Shown here: piece by piece, positions 1 to 10,142 of the stretch
Position numbering within the stretch: position 1 is the stretch's first letter
How the letters are laid out: every line of letters starts with the position of its first letter
From: Lachnospiraceae bacterium
Lineage (GTDB): Bacteria > Bacillota > Clostridia > Lachnospirales > Lachnospiraceae
DNA length: 64,000 nucleotides
NCBI GenBank assembly: GCA_009779895.1
Contig: WRBB01000006.1
Location: forward strand, 1-64,000
Reading direction: 5' to 3'
Translations under genes and position numbers: made by a program
The notes under the pieces: generated by a model
What the model was told of the DNA's origin: nothing
The model's input: only the letters and a program-made list of their open reading frames with translations
The model's database searches: none

Positions 1-8
1 GTAAGTTT

Positions 9-74
9 TAAAAAACCGTGTCTATCAAGTTTATCTTATTACAAAAGATTCCCTCGACACACACGGTATTTTTT
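9..74. terminator. Possible bidirectional terminator-like stem
   Basis: An inverted repeat pairs ACCGTGT (15-21) with ACACGGT (61-67). A run of A precedes the left arm and a run of T follows the right arm, so either strand would end in a U-rich tract. The loop is long (39 nt), but a small inner hairpin (33-37 with 45-49) could shorten it. It lies downstream of rpsU on the minus strand and could end that transcript. The long loop keeps confidence low. Confidence 0.35.
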
Positions 75-316
75 CATAATATGCTTTATTGAATTTCATT
101 TCAATTTCATAAATAACAAAAAACCCATACTAATATCTTTAAACAGATACTATCACGAATTCTTTTACTTGTAAATAAATTTTAACATAATTTTTCTTTT
201 ATCTGCACCCATACTAAGTGTACATAAAAAATAGAATGCCGACTCTACGACACTCTATCTACGTACTATAAATAAACAACTTCATCCATATATCAGAAGT
301 TCGACCTCAAATCGGC
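75..316. other. Intergenic stretch downstream of rpsU, no gene seen
   Basis: This A+T-rich stretch has no open frame with a ribosome binding site and no recognised RNA family. In many Firmicutes rpsU is followed by yqeY; no such gene begins in the 316 bases available here. Confidence 0.5.
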
Positions 317-493
317 CTAGTTATACTTGCGTTTCCTAGCAGCTTCAGACTTTTTCTTACGTCTTACGCTTGGTTTCTCATAATGCTCTCTTTTACGAAT
401 CTCCTGTTGAATCCCGGCTTTTGCACAATTTCTCTTAAATCTGCGTAAAGCACTATCCAGGGTTTCGTTTTCTTTTACGATTACATTTGACAT
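317..493 (-). CDS. rpsU: 30S ribosomal protein S21
   Basis: The 58-residue product starts [20 protein letters not shown] and ends in a very basic tail rich in RKKK, RKR and AARKR, the classic S21 pattern. S21 is a small-subunit protein near the 3' end of 16S rRNA and helps translation initiation. The length matches the usual 57-60 residues of Firmicutes. A purine-rich site (GGAGGGGAGG) lies about 14 bases before the ATG. The gene has its own strong promoter (575-602) although it sits 122 bases downstream of alaS on the same strand. Identification is secure; the frame was read by hand and closes with TAG. Confidence 0.95.
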   Translation of the reverse strand: MSNVIVKENETLDSALRRFKRNCAKAGIQQEIRKREHYEKPSVRRKKKSEAARKRKYN

Positions 494-574
494 AAACTTA
501 ACTCTAACCTCCCCTCCAGCCTAGTATTGTGCATCATACGACTGTTTGGGTATTATTTTTCTGCACTACCTACA

Positions 575-602
575 ATTATAGCATATTTCTTTGCACTGTC
601 AA
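575..602 (-). promoter_or_regulatory. Near-consensus sigma-A promoter for rpsU
   Basis: Read on the minus strand, TTGACA (597-602) and TATAAT (575-580) are separated by 16 bases. Both hexamers match the vegetative consensus exactly. The start site would fall near 568, giving a leader of roughly 75 nt before rpsU. Between alaS and rpsU (494-615) nothing else was recognised. Confidence 0.8.
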
Positions 603-615
603 GCCGTGGAGAAAA

Positions 616-3264
616 TTAATTTAGCAAAATTAACTGTTCCATCAACACCCCTTTGGCTTTTTCCAACGCATCTTCTATTCCATTCGGGTTCTTTCCGCCT
701 GCTTGTGCCATATTCGGACGACCACCGCCGCCGCCGCCAACCAAGCCGGCAATTGCTTTGATGAGATTTCCGGCATGAGCACCCGCCTTGATCGCCCCAT
801 CTGTTGCAGACACAAGCAAACCAACCTTATCTCCATTGGCCGAAGCAAGCACTACCACACCCTCACCCAATTTATCTTTTAATTGATCACTCAAATCACG
901 CAAGGCATTGGGTTCCACATTTTCAACTCGAATGGCCAACAATTTCACACCTGCAATCTCTTGTACCCGATCCATCACATCCGAAACGGATGCCCGCGCC
1001 ATTTTCCCCTTTAAATGATCTACTTCACTGTGCAATTCTTTGTTCTCCTTTTGGATAGCAACAATTTTATCCGCCAAACCCTCTCCATTGGTTTTTAACA
1101 ATTTCGCCGCTCCATGTAACTGTTTTTCTTGATTTTCATAATAAGAAAGCAAACCCAATGAAGTCACTGCTTCCATCCGGCGCACCCCGGCCGCAATCCC
1201 CGATTCTGACAATATCTTAAATGCCATAATATCAGCCGTATTTCCAACATGAATACCGCCGCAAAGTTCCAAAGAAAAATCACCCAAACGAACCACTCGT
1301 ACTTCATCACCGTATTTTTCACCAAACAAAGCTTGAGCACCTTGTTTTTTTGCCGCTTCAATGGGCATCACATTAGCCGTAACCGCCAGTGCATGCACAA
1401 TCTCATCATTGACCAACTTTTCTATCCAGGTAATTTCATCTGCTGTTAATGCCGAAAAGTGCGTAAAATCAAAACGCAGACGTTGGGCATTGACACTAGA
1501 ACCGGCCTGCTCTACATGAGAGCCTAGAACCAACTTCAAAGCCTTGTGCAATAAATGGGTCGCACTATGGTTTCGTGCGCTTAATTGACGTTTCATCCCA
1601 TCTACACACAAGCTCACATTGTCACCCACACAGATGCTCCCTTTTGAAACAAAGCCAATATGACCTATCTTTCCACCCAATAAATGTACAACGTCCTCCA
1701 CAACAAAAATCCCTGTGCTTGTTTCAATGGTACCTGTGTCAGCCTCTTGGCCACCATTGGCAGCATAAAAAGGGGTCTCTTGCACAAACAAGGTACCTGT
1801 TTCACCTTGTTGCAAGGTGTCAACCAAGGCACGTTCCGATGTTAACACTGTTATATCCGATTGATGAGATATACGGTCATATCCTACAAATATAGACGTA
1901 ACCGATGGATCGATGGATTCATATACCGTCACATCCGCTCCCATATAATTGGTCTCTTCACGGGCGGCACGAGCTGTTTTCCGTTGCTTTTCCATAGCAA
2001 CATCAAAACCTTTCATATCCACAGATATCTGTTTTTCTTCCAAAATCTCTTGGGTCAAGTCCAAAGGAAAACCATAGGTATCATACAGTTTGAATGCTTC
2101 TGCACCTGCCAACACTTGAATGCCTGACTTTTCCAACGAATCAACCATCCCATTTAAAATGCTCAAACCTTGATCAATGGTTTTATCGAATTGCTCTTCT
2201 TCAATACCAATCACCTTTAAAATAAAATCCTGCTTTTCCTCTAACTCAGGATAACCATCTTTTGAGCCCATGATTACCGTTTTTGCCAAAATGGACAAAC
2301 ATTGCTCCGGCATACCTAAGATACGGCCATGACGACAAGCACGGCGAATCAAACGGCGCAATACATAACCACGACCCTCATTAGACGGCATAATCCCATC
2401 TGAAATCATAAAAGACACAGAACGAACATGGTCCACAATCACACGAACAGACACATCTGTTGCATAGCCTTTTTCATACTCCACCCCCGCCATTTGACAA
2501 ACATGCTCCCGTAGAGAAGCAACCGTATCTACATCAAAAATAGAAGGCACATCCTGTACAGCCGCAGCCAAACGTTCTAGTCCCATACCCGTATCTATAT
2601 TCTTTTGCTCCAACTCTACGTAATTGCCATTTCCATCACTTTCAAATTGGGTGAATACATTATTCCATATTTCCACATAACGATCACATTCACAACCAAC
2701 CGTACAGTCCGGACTGCCACAACCGTACTTTTCACCCATATCGTAATAAATTTCTGAACATGGTCCGCAAGGGCCTGCCCCATGCTCCCAAAAATTATCC
2801 TCCTTGCCCATTTTATAAATACGTGTAGCAGGAATGTTCATTTTTTTATTCCATATAGCAAAAGCTTCATCATCTTCCAAATAAACTGATGGATAGAGAC
2901 GGTCTGCATCCAATCCAACGGTTTCTGTCAAAAATTCCCACGACCAAGCAATGGCCTCTTCCTTAAAATAATCCCCAAAAGAAAAATTGCCCAACATCTC
3001 AAAAAACGTACCGTGACGAGCCGTCTTTCCAACATTTTCAATATCGCCTGTGCGGATACATTTTTGACAAGTCACAATCCGTACATTCGGCGGCGTTTCC
3101 TGACCTGTAAAATATGACTTCATCGGAGCCATACCGGAATTAATAAGCAATAAACTTTTATCATTATGTGGCACTAAGGAATAGCTTTTTACCACCAAAT
3201 GTCCTTTGCTTGCAAAAAAATCCAAAAACAGCTTCCTTAGTTGATTCACTCCATATGATTTCAT
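616..3264 (-). CDS. alaS: Alanyl-tRNA synthetase
   Basis: This class II synthetase charges tRNA-Ala with alanine in the cytosol. The 882-residue length is normal. The N-terminal half (about 1-240) is the aminoacylation core. The editing domain carries the zinc-site pair HSATH (566-570) and CGGIH (668-672), which removes mischarged Ser and Gly. The C-terminal C-Ala domain ends in a Gly-rich GGGGGGRPNMAQAGG stretch. A Cys cluster near 182-193 (CGSPDCTVGCEC) is an insertion seen in many clostridial AlaS proteins. The start codon overlaps the metH stop by 4 bases (ATGA), so the two are probably translationally coupled at the end of the metF-metH run. Confidence 0.98.
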   Translation of the reverse strand: MKSYGVNQLRKLFLDFFASKGHLVVKSYSLVPHNDKSLLLINSGMAPMKSYFTGQETPPNVRIVTCQKCIRTGDIENVGKTARHGTFFEMLGNFSFGDYFKEEAIAWSWEFLTETVGLDADRLYPSVYLEDDEAFAIWNKKMNIPATRIYKMGKEDNFWEHGAGPCGPCSEIYYDMGEKYGCGSPDCTVGCECDRYVEIWNNVFTQFESDGNGNYVELEQKNIDTGMGLERLAAAVQDVPSIFDVDTVASLREHVCQMAGVEYEKGYATDVSVRVIVDHVRSVSFMISDGIMPSNEGRGYVLRRLIRRACRHGRILGMPEQCLSILAKTVIMGSKDGYPELEEKQDFILKVIGIEEEQFDKTIDQGLSILNGMVDSLEKSGIQVLAGAEAFKLYDTYGFPLDLTQEILEEKQISVDMKGFDVAMEKQRKTARAAREETNYMGADVTVYESIDPSVTSIFVGYDRISHQSDITVLTSERALVDTLQQGETGTLFVQETPFYAANGGQEADTGTIETSTGIFVVEDVVHLLGGKIGHIGFVSKGSICVGDNVSLCVDGMKRQLSARNHSATHLLHKALKLVLGSHVEQAGSSVNAQRLRFDFTHFSALTADEITWIEKLVNDEIVHALAVTANVMPIEAAKKQGAQALFGEKYGDEVRVVRLGDFSLELCGGIHVGNTADIMAFKILSESGIAAGVRRMEAVTSLGLLSYYENQEKQLHGAAKLLKTNGEGLADKIVAIQKENKELHSEVDHLKGKMARASVSDVMDRVQEIAGVKLLAIRVENVEPNALRDLSDQLKDKLGEGVVVLASANGDKVGLLVSATDGAIKAGAHAGNLIKAIAGLVGGGGGGRPNMAQAGGKNPNGIEDALEKAKGVLMEQLILLN

Positions 3265-5645
3265 AATCCTTTAAAAACCTCCTTCGCATAATGAACCGAT
3301 TGCAATGCATCTTTCCCATAAAAGTCCGCATCTATCATATCGGCATATTCTTGATTTAACACTGCCCCGCCTACCATAATTTTACAAGTCGGGACCTTTT
3401 GTCTTAACTGACGAATTGTTTCCTCCATATTCACAACCGTGGTCGTCATCAACGCACTCAAACCAACCAATTGAGTGGAATGGGCTATAGCAGCAGAAAC
3501 AATTTCTTCGGGTGGAACATCCTTTCCCAAATCTATGATTTCAAAACCATAATTCTCCAGCAACACTTTTACAATATTCTTACCAATATCATGAATATCA
3601 CCATGCACCGTTGCCAAGATGATTTTTTCCTTTGATCCATCCGTATTTTCTTCATCCTGAAACACTTCCTTTAAAACAGCAAACGCTCGCTTGGCCGCCT
3701 CCGCACTCATCAGCAACTGCGGAAGAAAAATGCTTCCTGTTTCAAAGCCTTTTCCCACAAAATCCAATGCCGGAATCAAATGGGTATTGATGATTTCCAA
3801 AGGTTTTTGGGTCTGACATAACACTTTGGTCAAACCTTCTGCCTCTTCTCGAAACCCTTTTTCAATGGCCATTTTTAAAGTCATTTCCTGACTGTTTTTG
3901 GATTTGTCTAAAACCATATCATCAACAAGCGCATATTTTTGAATATAATTTGCACAATTTTCATCTAAATTGTGCAACGCATGATACGCATAATAAGCTT
4001 TCATCATATCTTCCGAGCCTGGATTGATAATACCCGCACTCAGACCATTCTCCATCGCCAATGCATAAAAAATAGAATTGATAATCGGCCGCTTAGGCAA
4101 ACCAAAAGAAATATTAGAAACACCCAAAATGGTATTTACACCCAACTCCTCTCTAACACGACGCAATGTTTCCAGAGTGACCTTTGCACCCTGCGGATCG
4201 GAACTAATGGTCAAAGCCAATACATCAATGACAATGTCTTTTTGGGAAATGCCATATTTCCTTGCCGTATCAATCAGTTTTCGAGCAATGGCCAAACGCC
4301 CCTCCACCGTTTCCGGTATACCCGACTCATCTAAAGTCAAAGCAACCACAACTCCACCATATTTTTGAATCAAAGGGAATACTGCATCCATGGACTCTTG
4401 TTTTCCATTGACCGAATTAACCATAGCTTTTCCATTATAATAACGCAAAGCCTGTTCCATGGTAACAATATCAACCGTATCTATCTGCAAAGGCAAGGGG
4501 ATGGCTGCCTGCAAAGACTTTATCACTTCAACCATCATCCGGCACTCATTGATATCAGGCAAACCAACATTTACATCTAAAATATGAGCCCCCTGACGCT
4601 CCTGCTGATAAGCCTCATTTAAGATATAGTCAAAATCAGACCTACGCAAGGCTTCTTTCAACTTCTTTTTTCCCGTTGGATTAATCCGTTCCCCTATGAT
4701 TTTCGAACCGGTCCCCAATTCTACTGCCTGATTATAAGAAGAGATATAGGTATGCTGTTTTTCTACAAGCGGTAAAACCGGTTTTCCCTTTAGAACAGTT
4801 ACCAGTTTTTGGATATGAGTTGGTGTTGCACCGCAGCAGCCACCAATTACAGCAGCACCCAAATCTACAACCTCTTCCATAATCAACGCAAATTCATCCG
4901 GTCCTACATCATAAAACACTTGCCCATCTTTGGTTTTGGGCAATCCTGCATTGGGTTTCACAACAATCGGTAAGGAAGAAACTCGTCTGATTTCCTTTAA
5001 TAGAGGCAACATCTGCCTTGGTCCCATACCACAATTAATACCCAAAGCATCTACCCGCAAGCCCTCCAGCAATGCTACCACAGTTTTTACATCCGCCCCT
5101 GTAAGCAAACGCCCTTTTTCATCAAAAACAACCGTTGCAAACACAGGCAAACCGGACTCTTTTGCTGCCAATACCGCTGCTTTTAATTCATAACTATCAC
5201 TCATGGTTTCAATATGAATCAAATCCACACCTGCTTGAACAGCAATCTTTACCACTTCCGAAAAAGCTAAAAAAGCATCTTCAAACTCCAATTCACCCAT
5301 GGGTTTTAATAATTTCCCTACCGAACCCACATCCAAAGCAATCGACACCTTTCGATTTGCTCGCTTCATCGCCTCTTTTACATTGGCAACGGCTTGAAAA
5401 ACCACCTCTTCTAAAGAAAATACACCATCATATTTGATAGCGTTGGCGCCAAAGGTATTGGTCAATAAAATATCGCTACCTGCCGCAATATAATTTTGAT
5501 GTATCTCTATAATATCTTCTGCACGGGTTATGTTCCATGTTTCAGGCAATTCTCCCGGTGCCATGCCTTTCTCTTGTAAAAGACTACCCATGCCACCATC
5601 AAAAAACAAAAGTTCTTTTCCCAATCTATCTAAAATCATTTGCAC
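3261..5645 (-). CDS. metH: Cobalamin-dependent methionine synthase, short form without the reactivation domain
   Basis: The enzyme transfers the methyl group of 5-methyltetrahydrofolate to homocysteine through methylcobalamin. Domain order: homocysteine-binding barrel (about 1-290; zinc cysteines C205, C270 and C271), pterin-binding barrel (about 310-575), cobalamin cap (about 585-665) and B12-binding Rossmann domain (about 670-794). The last carries the DxHxxG motif, with H685 as the expected cobalt ligand. At 794 residues it lacks the SAM-dependent activation domain found in the roughly 1200-residue E. coli enzyme, as is common in Clostridia. It lies 7 bases after metF, which supplies its methyl donor. 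Reactivation of oxidised cobalamin must depend on a protein encoded elsewhere. Confidence 0.95.
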   Translation of the reverse strand: MQMILDRLGKELLFFDGGMGSLLQEKGMAPGELPETWNITRAEDIIEIHQNYIAAGSDILLTNTFGANAIKYDGVFSLEEVVFQAVANVKEAMKRANRKVSIALDVGSVGKLLKPMGELEFEDAFLAFSEVVKIAVQAGVDLIHIETMSDSYELKAAVLAAKESGLPVFATVVFDEKGRLLTGADVKTVVALLEGLRVDALGINCGMGPRQMLPLLKEIRRVSSLPIVVKPNAGLPKTKDGQVFYDVGPDEFALIMEEVVDLGAAVIGGCCGATPTHIQKLVTVLKGKPVLPLVEKQHTYISSYNQAVELGTGSKIIGERINPTGKKKLKEALRRSDFDYILNEAYQQERQGAHILDVNVGLPDINECRMMVEVIKSLQAAIPLPLQIDTVDIVTMEQALRYYNGKAMVNSVNGKQESMDAVFPLIQKYGGVVVALTLDESGIPETVEGRLAIARKLIDTARKYGISQKDIVIDVLALTISSDPQGAKVTLETLRRVREELGVNTILGVSNISFGLPKRPIINSIFYALAMENGLSAGIINPGSEDMMKAYYAYHALHNLDENCANYIQKYALVDDMVLDKSKNSQEMTLKMAIEKGFREEAEGLTKVLCQTQKPLEIINTHLIPALDFVGKGFETGSIFLPQLLMSAEAAKRAFAVLKEVFQDEENTDGSKEKIILATVHGDIHDIGKNIVKVLLENYGFEIIDLGKDVPPEEIVSAAIAHSTQLVGLSALMTTTVVNMEETIRQLRQKVPTCKIMVGGAVLNQEYADMIDADFYGKDALQSVHYAKEVFKGL

Positions 5646-5652
5646 CCCTCAC

Positions 5653-6522
5653 CTAGCACTTGATTATCTCTGTAATGTTGCCCATAATTTTTTCTGCCAC
5701 TTGCGGTCGGTTCATTGTGTAAATGTGAATGTTTTTCACCCCGTTTGCCAACAAGTCAATAATCTGATCCGTGGCATAAGCAATCCCTGCTTCCATCATT
5801 GCATTGGGATTGTCACCAAAACGATCCAACATAGATAGAAAACGTCTGGGAAACACCGTGCCTGACAACTCTATGCTCCGTTTCATCTGTATCTCACTGA
5901 TAATCGGCATAATGCCCGGCAACACCGGTATGGTAATCCCCGCCTCCCGAATGCGATACAAAAAATTGTAATGAATGTCATTGTCAAAAAACATTTGCGT
6001 GGTCAAAAAATCTACGCCACAATCTACCTTTTGTTTTAGATAATGAATATCATCTACCTTATGTTTATTTTCCACATGACCTTCCGGATAGCAGGCCGCA
6101 CCAATGGAAAAATCTCCATGTTTTTTGATTTCTTCTATCAATTCATAAGCATAGCGAAAACCCGCTGCTACAGGAAATGCTTGCCCTTTCGGAATATCTC
6201 CACGCAAGGCTAAAATATTTTCAATGCCAAAGGATTTTAAATGTTGAATGACTTCTCTCACTTCCTCTTTTGTAGACGATACACAAGTTAAATGGGCTAA
6301 ACTTTCTACCCCCAGCTCATTTTTGATATAAGCAGCAATGTTTGCTGTATTTTTACTTGTACCACCTCCCGCTCCATATGTTACACTGATAAAAGCGGGA
6401 TTTAACTTTGAAATCTCTTTGTTTGCATTTAAGATTTTCTCATATCCCACCTCTGTTTTTGGTGGAAATACCTCAAATGAAATATTGATGTTCTCTCTCT
6501 TTAGAATATTACGAATCTTCAT
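5653..6522 (-). CDS. metF: 5,10-methylenetetrahydrofolate reductase
   Basis: This flavoprotein reduces methylene-THF to 5-methyl-THF. The 289-residue product matches the bacterial MetF length and barrel fold: an N-terminal SFEVFPPKTE motif with the catalytic Glu, then VTYGAGG, ALRGDIP and LTTQMFFDN, which line the FAD and folate site. The metF-metH-alaS order places it directly upstream of its metabolic partner metH, with only 7 bases between them, so co-transcription is very likely. The upstream neighbour glgA (22 bases away) has no functional link and is probably just part of the same long transcript. Confidence 0.96.
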   Translation of the reverse strand: MKIRNILKRENINISFEVFPPKTEVGYEKILNANKEISKLNPAFISVTYGAGGGTSKNTANIAAYIKNELGVESLAHLTCVSSTKEEVREVIQHLKSFGIENILALRGDIPKGQAFPVAAGFRYAYELIEEIKKHGDFSIGAACYPEGHVENKHKVDDIHYLKQKVDCGVDFLTTQMFFDNDIHYNFLYRIREAGITIPVLPGIMPIISEIQMKRSIELSGTVFPRRFLSMLDRFGDNPNAMMEAGIAYATDQIIDLLANGVKNIHIYTMNRPQVAEKIMGNITEIIKC

Positions 6523-6544
6523 AGATGCCCCCTATCTCAATACA

Positions 6545-7993
6545 TCATGACCCCACTAGCCCTTTATACAATGCTTCATACTTTCCGGCAGAATTTTTCC
6601 ATGAAAAATCTTGCTCCATGGCCCGTTCTACAATCTTATTCCAATCTCTTTTTTTATCATAAAAAACCCGTTGGGCATAACGAATTGTATCTAGCATCTC
6701 ATGGGCATTGTAATTGGCAAAACGAAACCCCGTACCCATCTTGGTATATTCATTGTAGGGTTCTACCGTATCTTTTAAACCACCGGTCTCCCGTACAATC
6801 GGGATTGTACCATATCGTAGACTCATCAATTGGCTCAAACCACAAGGCTCAAATAAGGACGGCATCAAAAAAGCATCACAAGAAGCATAAATACGGTGGG
6901 ATAAGTCCTCATTATAAAAAATACTCGCCGAAACCTGACCGGGATACTTCCAGGCAAAATGACGGAAAAGATTTTCATATTTTGGCTCTCCTGTTCCCAA
7001 TACCACCAATTGAAGCGCGTCTTGACACAACTCATCCAAAACACATTCAATCAAATCAAAACCTTTTTGATCCGTCAAGCGAGACACAATCCCAATCAAC
7101 ATCACCTTAGGGTTTTGATCCAACCCAACTTCCTCTTGTAAAGCCAACTTATTTTGCACTTTATTTTTACGGAAATTTTCTACGGTAAAACGTTTGTGAA
7201 TCCTTTCATCTAAAAATGGACTGAATTCCTTATAATCTAAACCATTCACAATGCCATACAAATCATTGGAGCGAGCATACATCAAACCATGCAAGCCTTC
7301 CCCATAAAATGGGGTCTGAATCTCTTGCGCGTAAGAATGACTGACTGTAGTTACCTTATCTGCATAAACAATACCACCTTTTAAAAGATTGGCATCCTTG
7401 TAAGCCTCTAATTTATCCGGCACAAAATAATACTGGGGCAAACCTGTAATTTGTTTCACTGTTTTGGTATCCCATATCCCTTGAAACTTTAAATTGTGAA
7501 TGGTCATAAGAGTTTTGATGCCACGATAATATTCACCCAAATAACGGAAATTATCCAAATACACAGGTATCAAAGCTGTCTGCCAATCATGGCAATGCAA
7601 AATATCCGGACGGAAATCAATCACAGGCAATACACTCAACACCGCTTTTGAAAAAAAAGCAAAACGCTCAATATTCCACTTTTCATCACCCTCATAAATC
7701 GTACGGCCTGAAAAGTAATATTCATTGTCTACAAAATAAAAAACAATACCATCATAGGTACAACTTAAAACCCCCACATATTCACGCTTATTATTGATAT
7801 CCATTTGGAAGCTTTCTTGATATACCATCATATCTTTCCATTGCTGAAACATGCAGTTATACTTTGGCAAAATAACACGCACATCATATTTCTTCGGATC
7901 AAAATACTTCGGCAATGATCCTACAACATCAGCCAAGCCACCCGTTTTGACAAACGGAACGCATTCTGATGCTGCAAATAATACTCTTTTCAT
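6545..7993 (-). CDS. glgA: Glycogen (starch) synthase, ADP-glucose type
   Basis: This GT5-family glycosyltransferase extends alpha-1,4-glucan from ADP-glucose. The 482-residue product starts MKRVLFAASECVPFVKTGGL, with the KTGGL nucleotide-sugar motif at 16-20. The C-terminal GT-B half carries EPCGLSQLMSLRYG and RETGGLKDTV, typical of GlgA. The start overlaps recN by 4 bases (ATGA). No glgB, glgC, glgD or glgP lies in the window, so the gene is separated from the rest of glycogen metabolism. It occupies the place where spore formers usually have spoIVB and spo0A after recN. Confidence 0.95.
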   Translation of the reverse strand: MKRVLFAASECVPFVKTGGLADVVGSLPKYFDPKKYDVRVILPKYNCMFQQWKDMMVYQESFQMDINNKREYVGVLSCTYDGIVFYFVDNEYYFSGRTIYEGDEKWNIERFAFFSKAVLSVLPVIDFRPDILHCHDWQTALIPVYLDNFRYLGEYYRGIKTLMTIHNLKFQGIWDTKTVKQITGLPQYYFVPDKLEAYKDANLLKGGIVYADKVTTVSHSYAQEIQTPFYGEGLHGLMYARSNDLYGIVNGLDYKEFSPFLDERIHKRFTVENFRKNKVQNKLALQEEVGLDQNPKVMLIGIVSRLTDQKGFDLIECVLDELCQDALQLVVLGTGEPKYENLFRHFAWKYPGQVSASIFYNEDLSHRIYASCDAFLMPSLFEPCGLSQLMSLRYGTIPIVRETGGLKDTVEPYNEYTKMGTGFRFANYNAHEMLDTIRYAQRVFYDKKRDWNKIVERAMEQDFSWKNSAGKYEALYKGLVGS

Positions 7994-9672
7994 AATTTAA
8001 CTCCCATTCTTTTCCGCTGTTCTTTCATTTCTCTTGCTGTTTTTAAAACATTCTCAGTAATCTTATCCCCGCCTAATATCCGTGCCAACTCTTGGATGGA
8101 TTGCTCTTTTTCTAAGCATACAATATCGGTTTTTGTTTTGTTTTGTACACTTCGTTTTTCAATGAGATAATGTACATCTGCCATAGAGGCAATCCCCGCC
8201 AAATGTGTGATACATAACACTTGACATTTCTGTCCAATCAAATGCAATTTTTGTGCTACTTTTGTCGCAGTGATACCACTGATTCCCGTGTCTATTTCAT
8301 CGAAAATCAAGGTGCCCGTTTCATCTTTATCTGCAAGCAATGTTTTGATTACCAACATCACCCTAGACAATTCCCCGCCCGAAGCAATATTGCCCAATGG
8401 TTTCAAAGGTTCACCCGGATTGGTAGACAAATAAAATTCTACTTCTTCTTTGCCCTCTAAGCCATAGTTGGACACTTCAAACTGCGCTTCAAAGCGTACA
8501 TCTAAAAAGTTCAAGTCTTTCAAACCCGCTGACACCGCTTCGACAAAATCCTTGCCGACTATTTTCCTTTGAACAAAAAGTTGTTCTGCTGTCTTTGCTA
8601 AGTTTTCTTCTGCCGTTATCCATTTATTTTGTAGATTTGCCAAGTGGGATTCATAATTGGATAATGACTCCAACGTTTCACTTCTTTCCTCCAAATATAA
8701 CAAAACCGCTTCTATCGTAGAACCGTATTTTGATTTTAAATGGTTTATCTGGTTCAAACGTCGCTCTACCTCATAAAAATCAGCTTCCGAAAATTCCAAA
8801 GATTGTTCATATTCTATTAATTCCCGATTAAAATCTGCCAACAAGTTGTCAATTTCAACGGCTTGTTGATATAATCCCGTTCCTTGTTCATCATATTTTT
8901 CAACCTGGCTCAAAGACAAAATTGCCCGACTGAGCAAATCACTGGCGTTGGCTTCATTTGAACCACCGGTATATTGATAAGCCGCAGAGGTATATTCGGT
9001 CAATTTCTTCCCATCTATCATGCGACGATATTCACTTTCGCATTCCTCATCTTCTCCTACTTGCAAATGCGCCTCTTCTATCTCTTGTATCTCAAATTCG
9101 ATGAAAGCCATCTCTTTTTTACGGCTAACCTCATCGGTATCCATCTCTTCCAAATCTTTTTTACAACTACGATAAATCTGATATGCTTTTTTGTACTCTG
9201 CTTTGATTGCCTCTATCTTATCTCCGCCAAAACGATCCAGTACCATCAAATGATTTTTTTTATGCCGCAAAGTCTGATGCTCATGCTGTCCATGAATATG
9301 AATCAATAAATCAGCAATTTCACTTAGTTGGCCCTTAGACACCGTTTCGCCGTTTATTTTACTAACACTTCTACCTTCCATCAAACGGCGGCTCAACACA
9401 ACAATACCATCCTCTGAAAAAACATCCCTTTCATTTAAGGCTTGTTCCAACCTTTTTTCTTCAATCAAAAAAGTCAGCTCAACCAATCCGTAGGATGCCC
9501 CCGCACGAATCATATCGCCTGTATAACGACCACCCAATGCCAAGTCGACGGAACCCAACAAAATAGACTTGCCTGCTCCGGTCTCTCCCGTAAGCACATT
9601 CAAACCTCCTTGGAAGTCCACTTCAATCTCATCCATAAGGGCTAAATTTTTCACATATATGCTTTGCAACAT
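7990..9672 (-). CDS. recN: DNA repair protein RecN
   Basis: RecN is an SMC-like ATPase acting early in double-strand break repair. The 560-residue protein has the Walker A motif GETGAGKS at 29-36, a long coiled-coil middle (about 150-370) and a C-terminal ABC signature (ASGGELSRVML) followed by Walker B (IFDEIDTGISG). The size and order are standard for the family. It sits 5 bases after argR, as in most Firmicutes. The argR-recN pairing is a conserved synteny mark rather than evidence of a shared function. Confidence 0.97.
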   Translation of the reverse strand: MLQSIYVKNLALMDEIEVDFQGGLNVLTGETGAGKSILLGSVDLALGGRYTGDMIRAGASYGLVELTFLIEEKRLEQALNERDVFSEDGIVVLSRRLMEGRSVSKINGETVSKGQLSEIADLLIHIHGQHEHQTLRHKKNHLMVLDRFGGDKIEAIKAEYKKAYQIYRSCKKDLEEMDTDEVSRKKEMAFIEFEIQEIEEAHLQVGEDEECESEYRRMIDGKKLTEYTSAAYQYTGGSNEANASDLLSRAILSLSQVEKYDEQGTGLYQQAVEIDNLLADFNRELIEYEQSLEFSEADFYEVERRLNQINHLKSKYGSTIEAVLLYLEERSETLESLSNYESHLANLQNKWITAEENLAKTAEQLFVQRKIVGKDFVEAVSAGLKDLNFLDVRFEAQFEVSNYGLEGKEEVEFYLSTNPGEPLKPLGNIASGGELSRVMLVIKTLLADKDETGTLIFDEIDTGISGITATKVAQKLHLIGQKCQVLCITHLAGIASMADVHYLIEKRSVQNKTKTDIVCLEKEQSIQELARILGGDKITENVLKTAREMKEQRKRMGVKL

Positions 9673-9677
9673 CTATC

Positions 9678-10139
9678 CTACCCATTTTCCTTTGTCACAA
9701 TTTTTTCCAGCTTATTACTTACCACCAAATAATCCGCAACACTTCGCAGAGCACACATCACCGTATCATCACCTGCAATGCAACCCACCACCTCTATCCA
9801 TTCCAGTGCATCAATTGCTGCCGCAACAGCCATGGCCATCCCCGAAACCGTTTTAATCACCATAATATTTTGCGCTTGGGCTGTGGAAACAAAACCTGCC
9901 CTTAAAATACGGGTATACTTTTCTTTTAAATTTTCACCCTCGGGCTTTAAAATAACATATTGCTGTCTACCATCGCCAATGGGCATCTTCATCAAACGCA
10001 AATCTTTTATATCTCTGGATATGGTCGCTTGGGTCACTTGATAACCTGCATCAAGCAAACGCTGTGCCAAATCCTCTTGGGTCTCGATTATATTGTGTGT
10101 AATCAAATCAATAATTTTAGCATGGCGGTTACTTTTCAT
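9678..10139 (-). CDS. argR: Arginine repressor ArgR/AhrC
   Basis: ArgR is an arginine-responsive hexameric DNA-binding regulator of arginine synthesis and breakdown. The 153-residue product has an N-terminal winged helix (about 1-70, with QATISRDIKDLRLMK containing the recognition helix). Its C-terminal oligomerisation and arginine-binding domain ends with the GDDT motif (CIAGDDTVMCALRS). The length is typical. It lies between nadK and recN with 3- and 5-base gaps. No arginine-biosynthesis genes are nearby, and no ARG box was recognised here. Confidence 0.96.
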   Translation of the reverse strand: MKSNRHAKIIDLITHNIIETQEDLAQRLLDAGYQVTQATISRDIKDLRLMKMPIGDGRQQYVILKPEGENLKEKYTRILRAGFVSTAQAQNIMVIKTVSGMAMAVAAAIDALEWIEVVGCIAGDDTVMCALRSVADYLVVSNKLEKIVTKENG

Positions 10140-10142
10140 GAT

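Noticed and set aside
721..741. GCC-rich triplet run as a functional repeat
   Set aside because: It encodes the conserved Gly-rich loop near the end of AlaS and is found in most AlaS proteins.
6547..7110. 187-codon plus-strand open frame inside glgA
   Set aside because: It is antisense to a well conserved GlgA coding region, and its translation shows no domain-like pattern.
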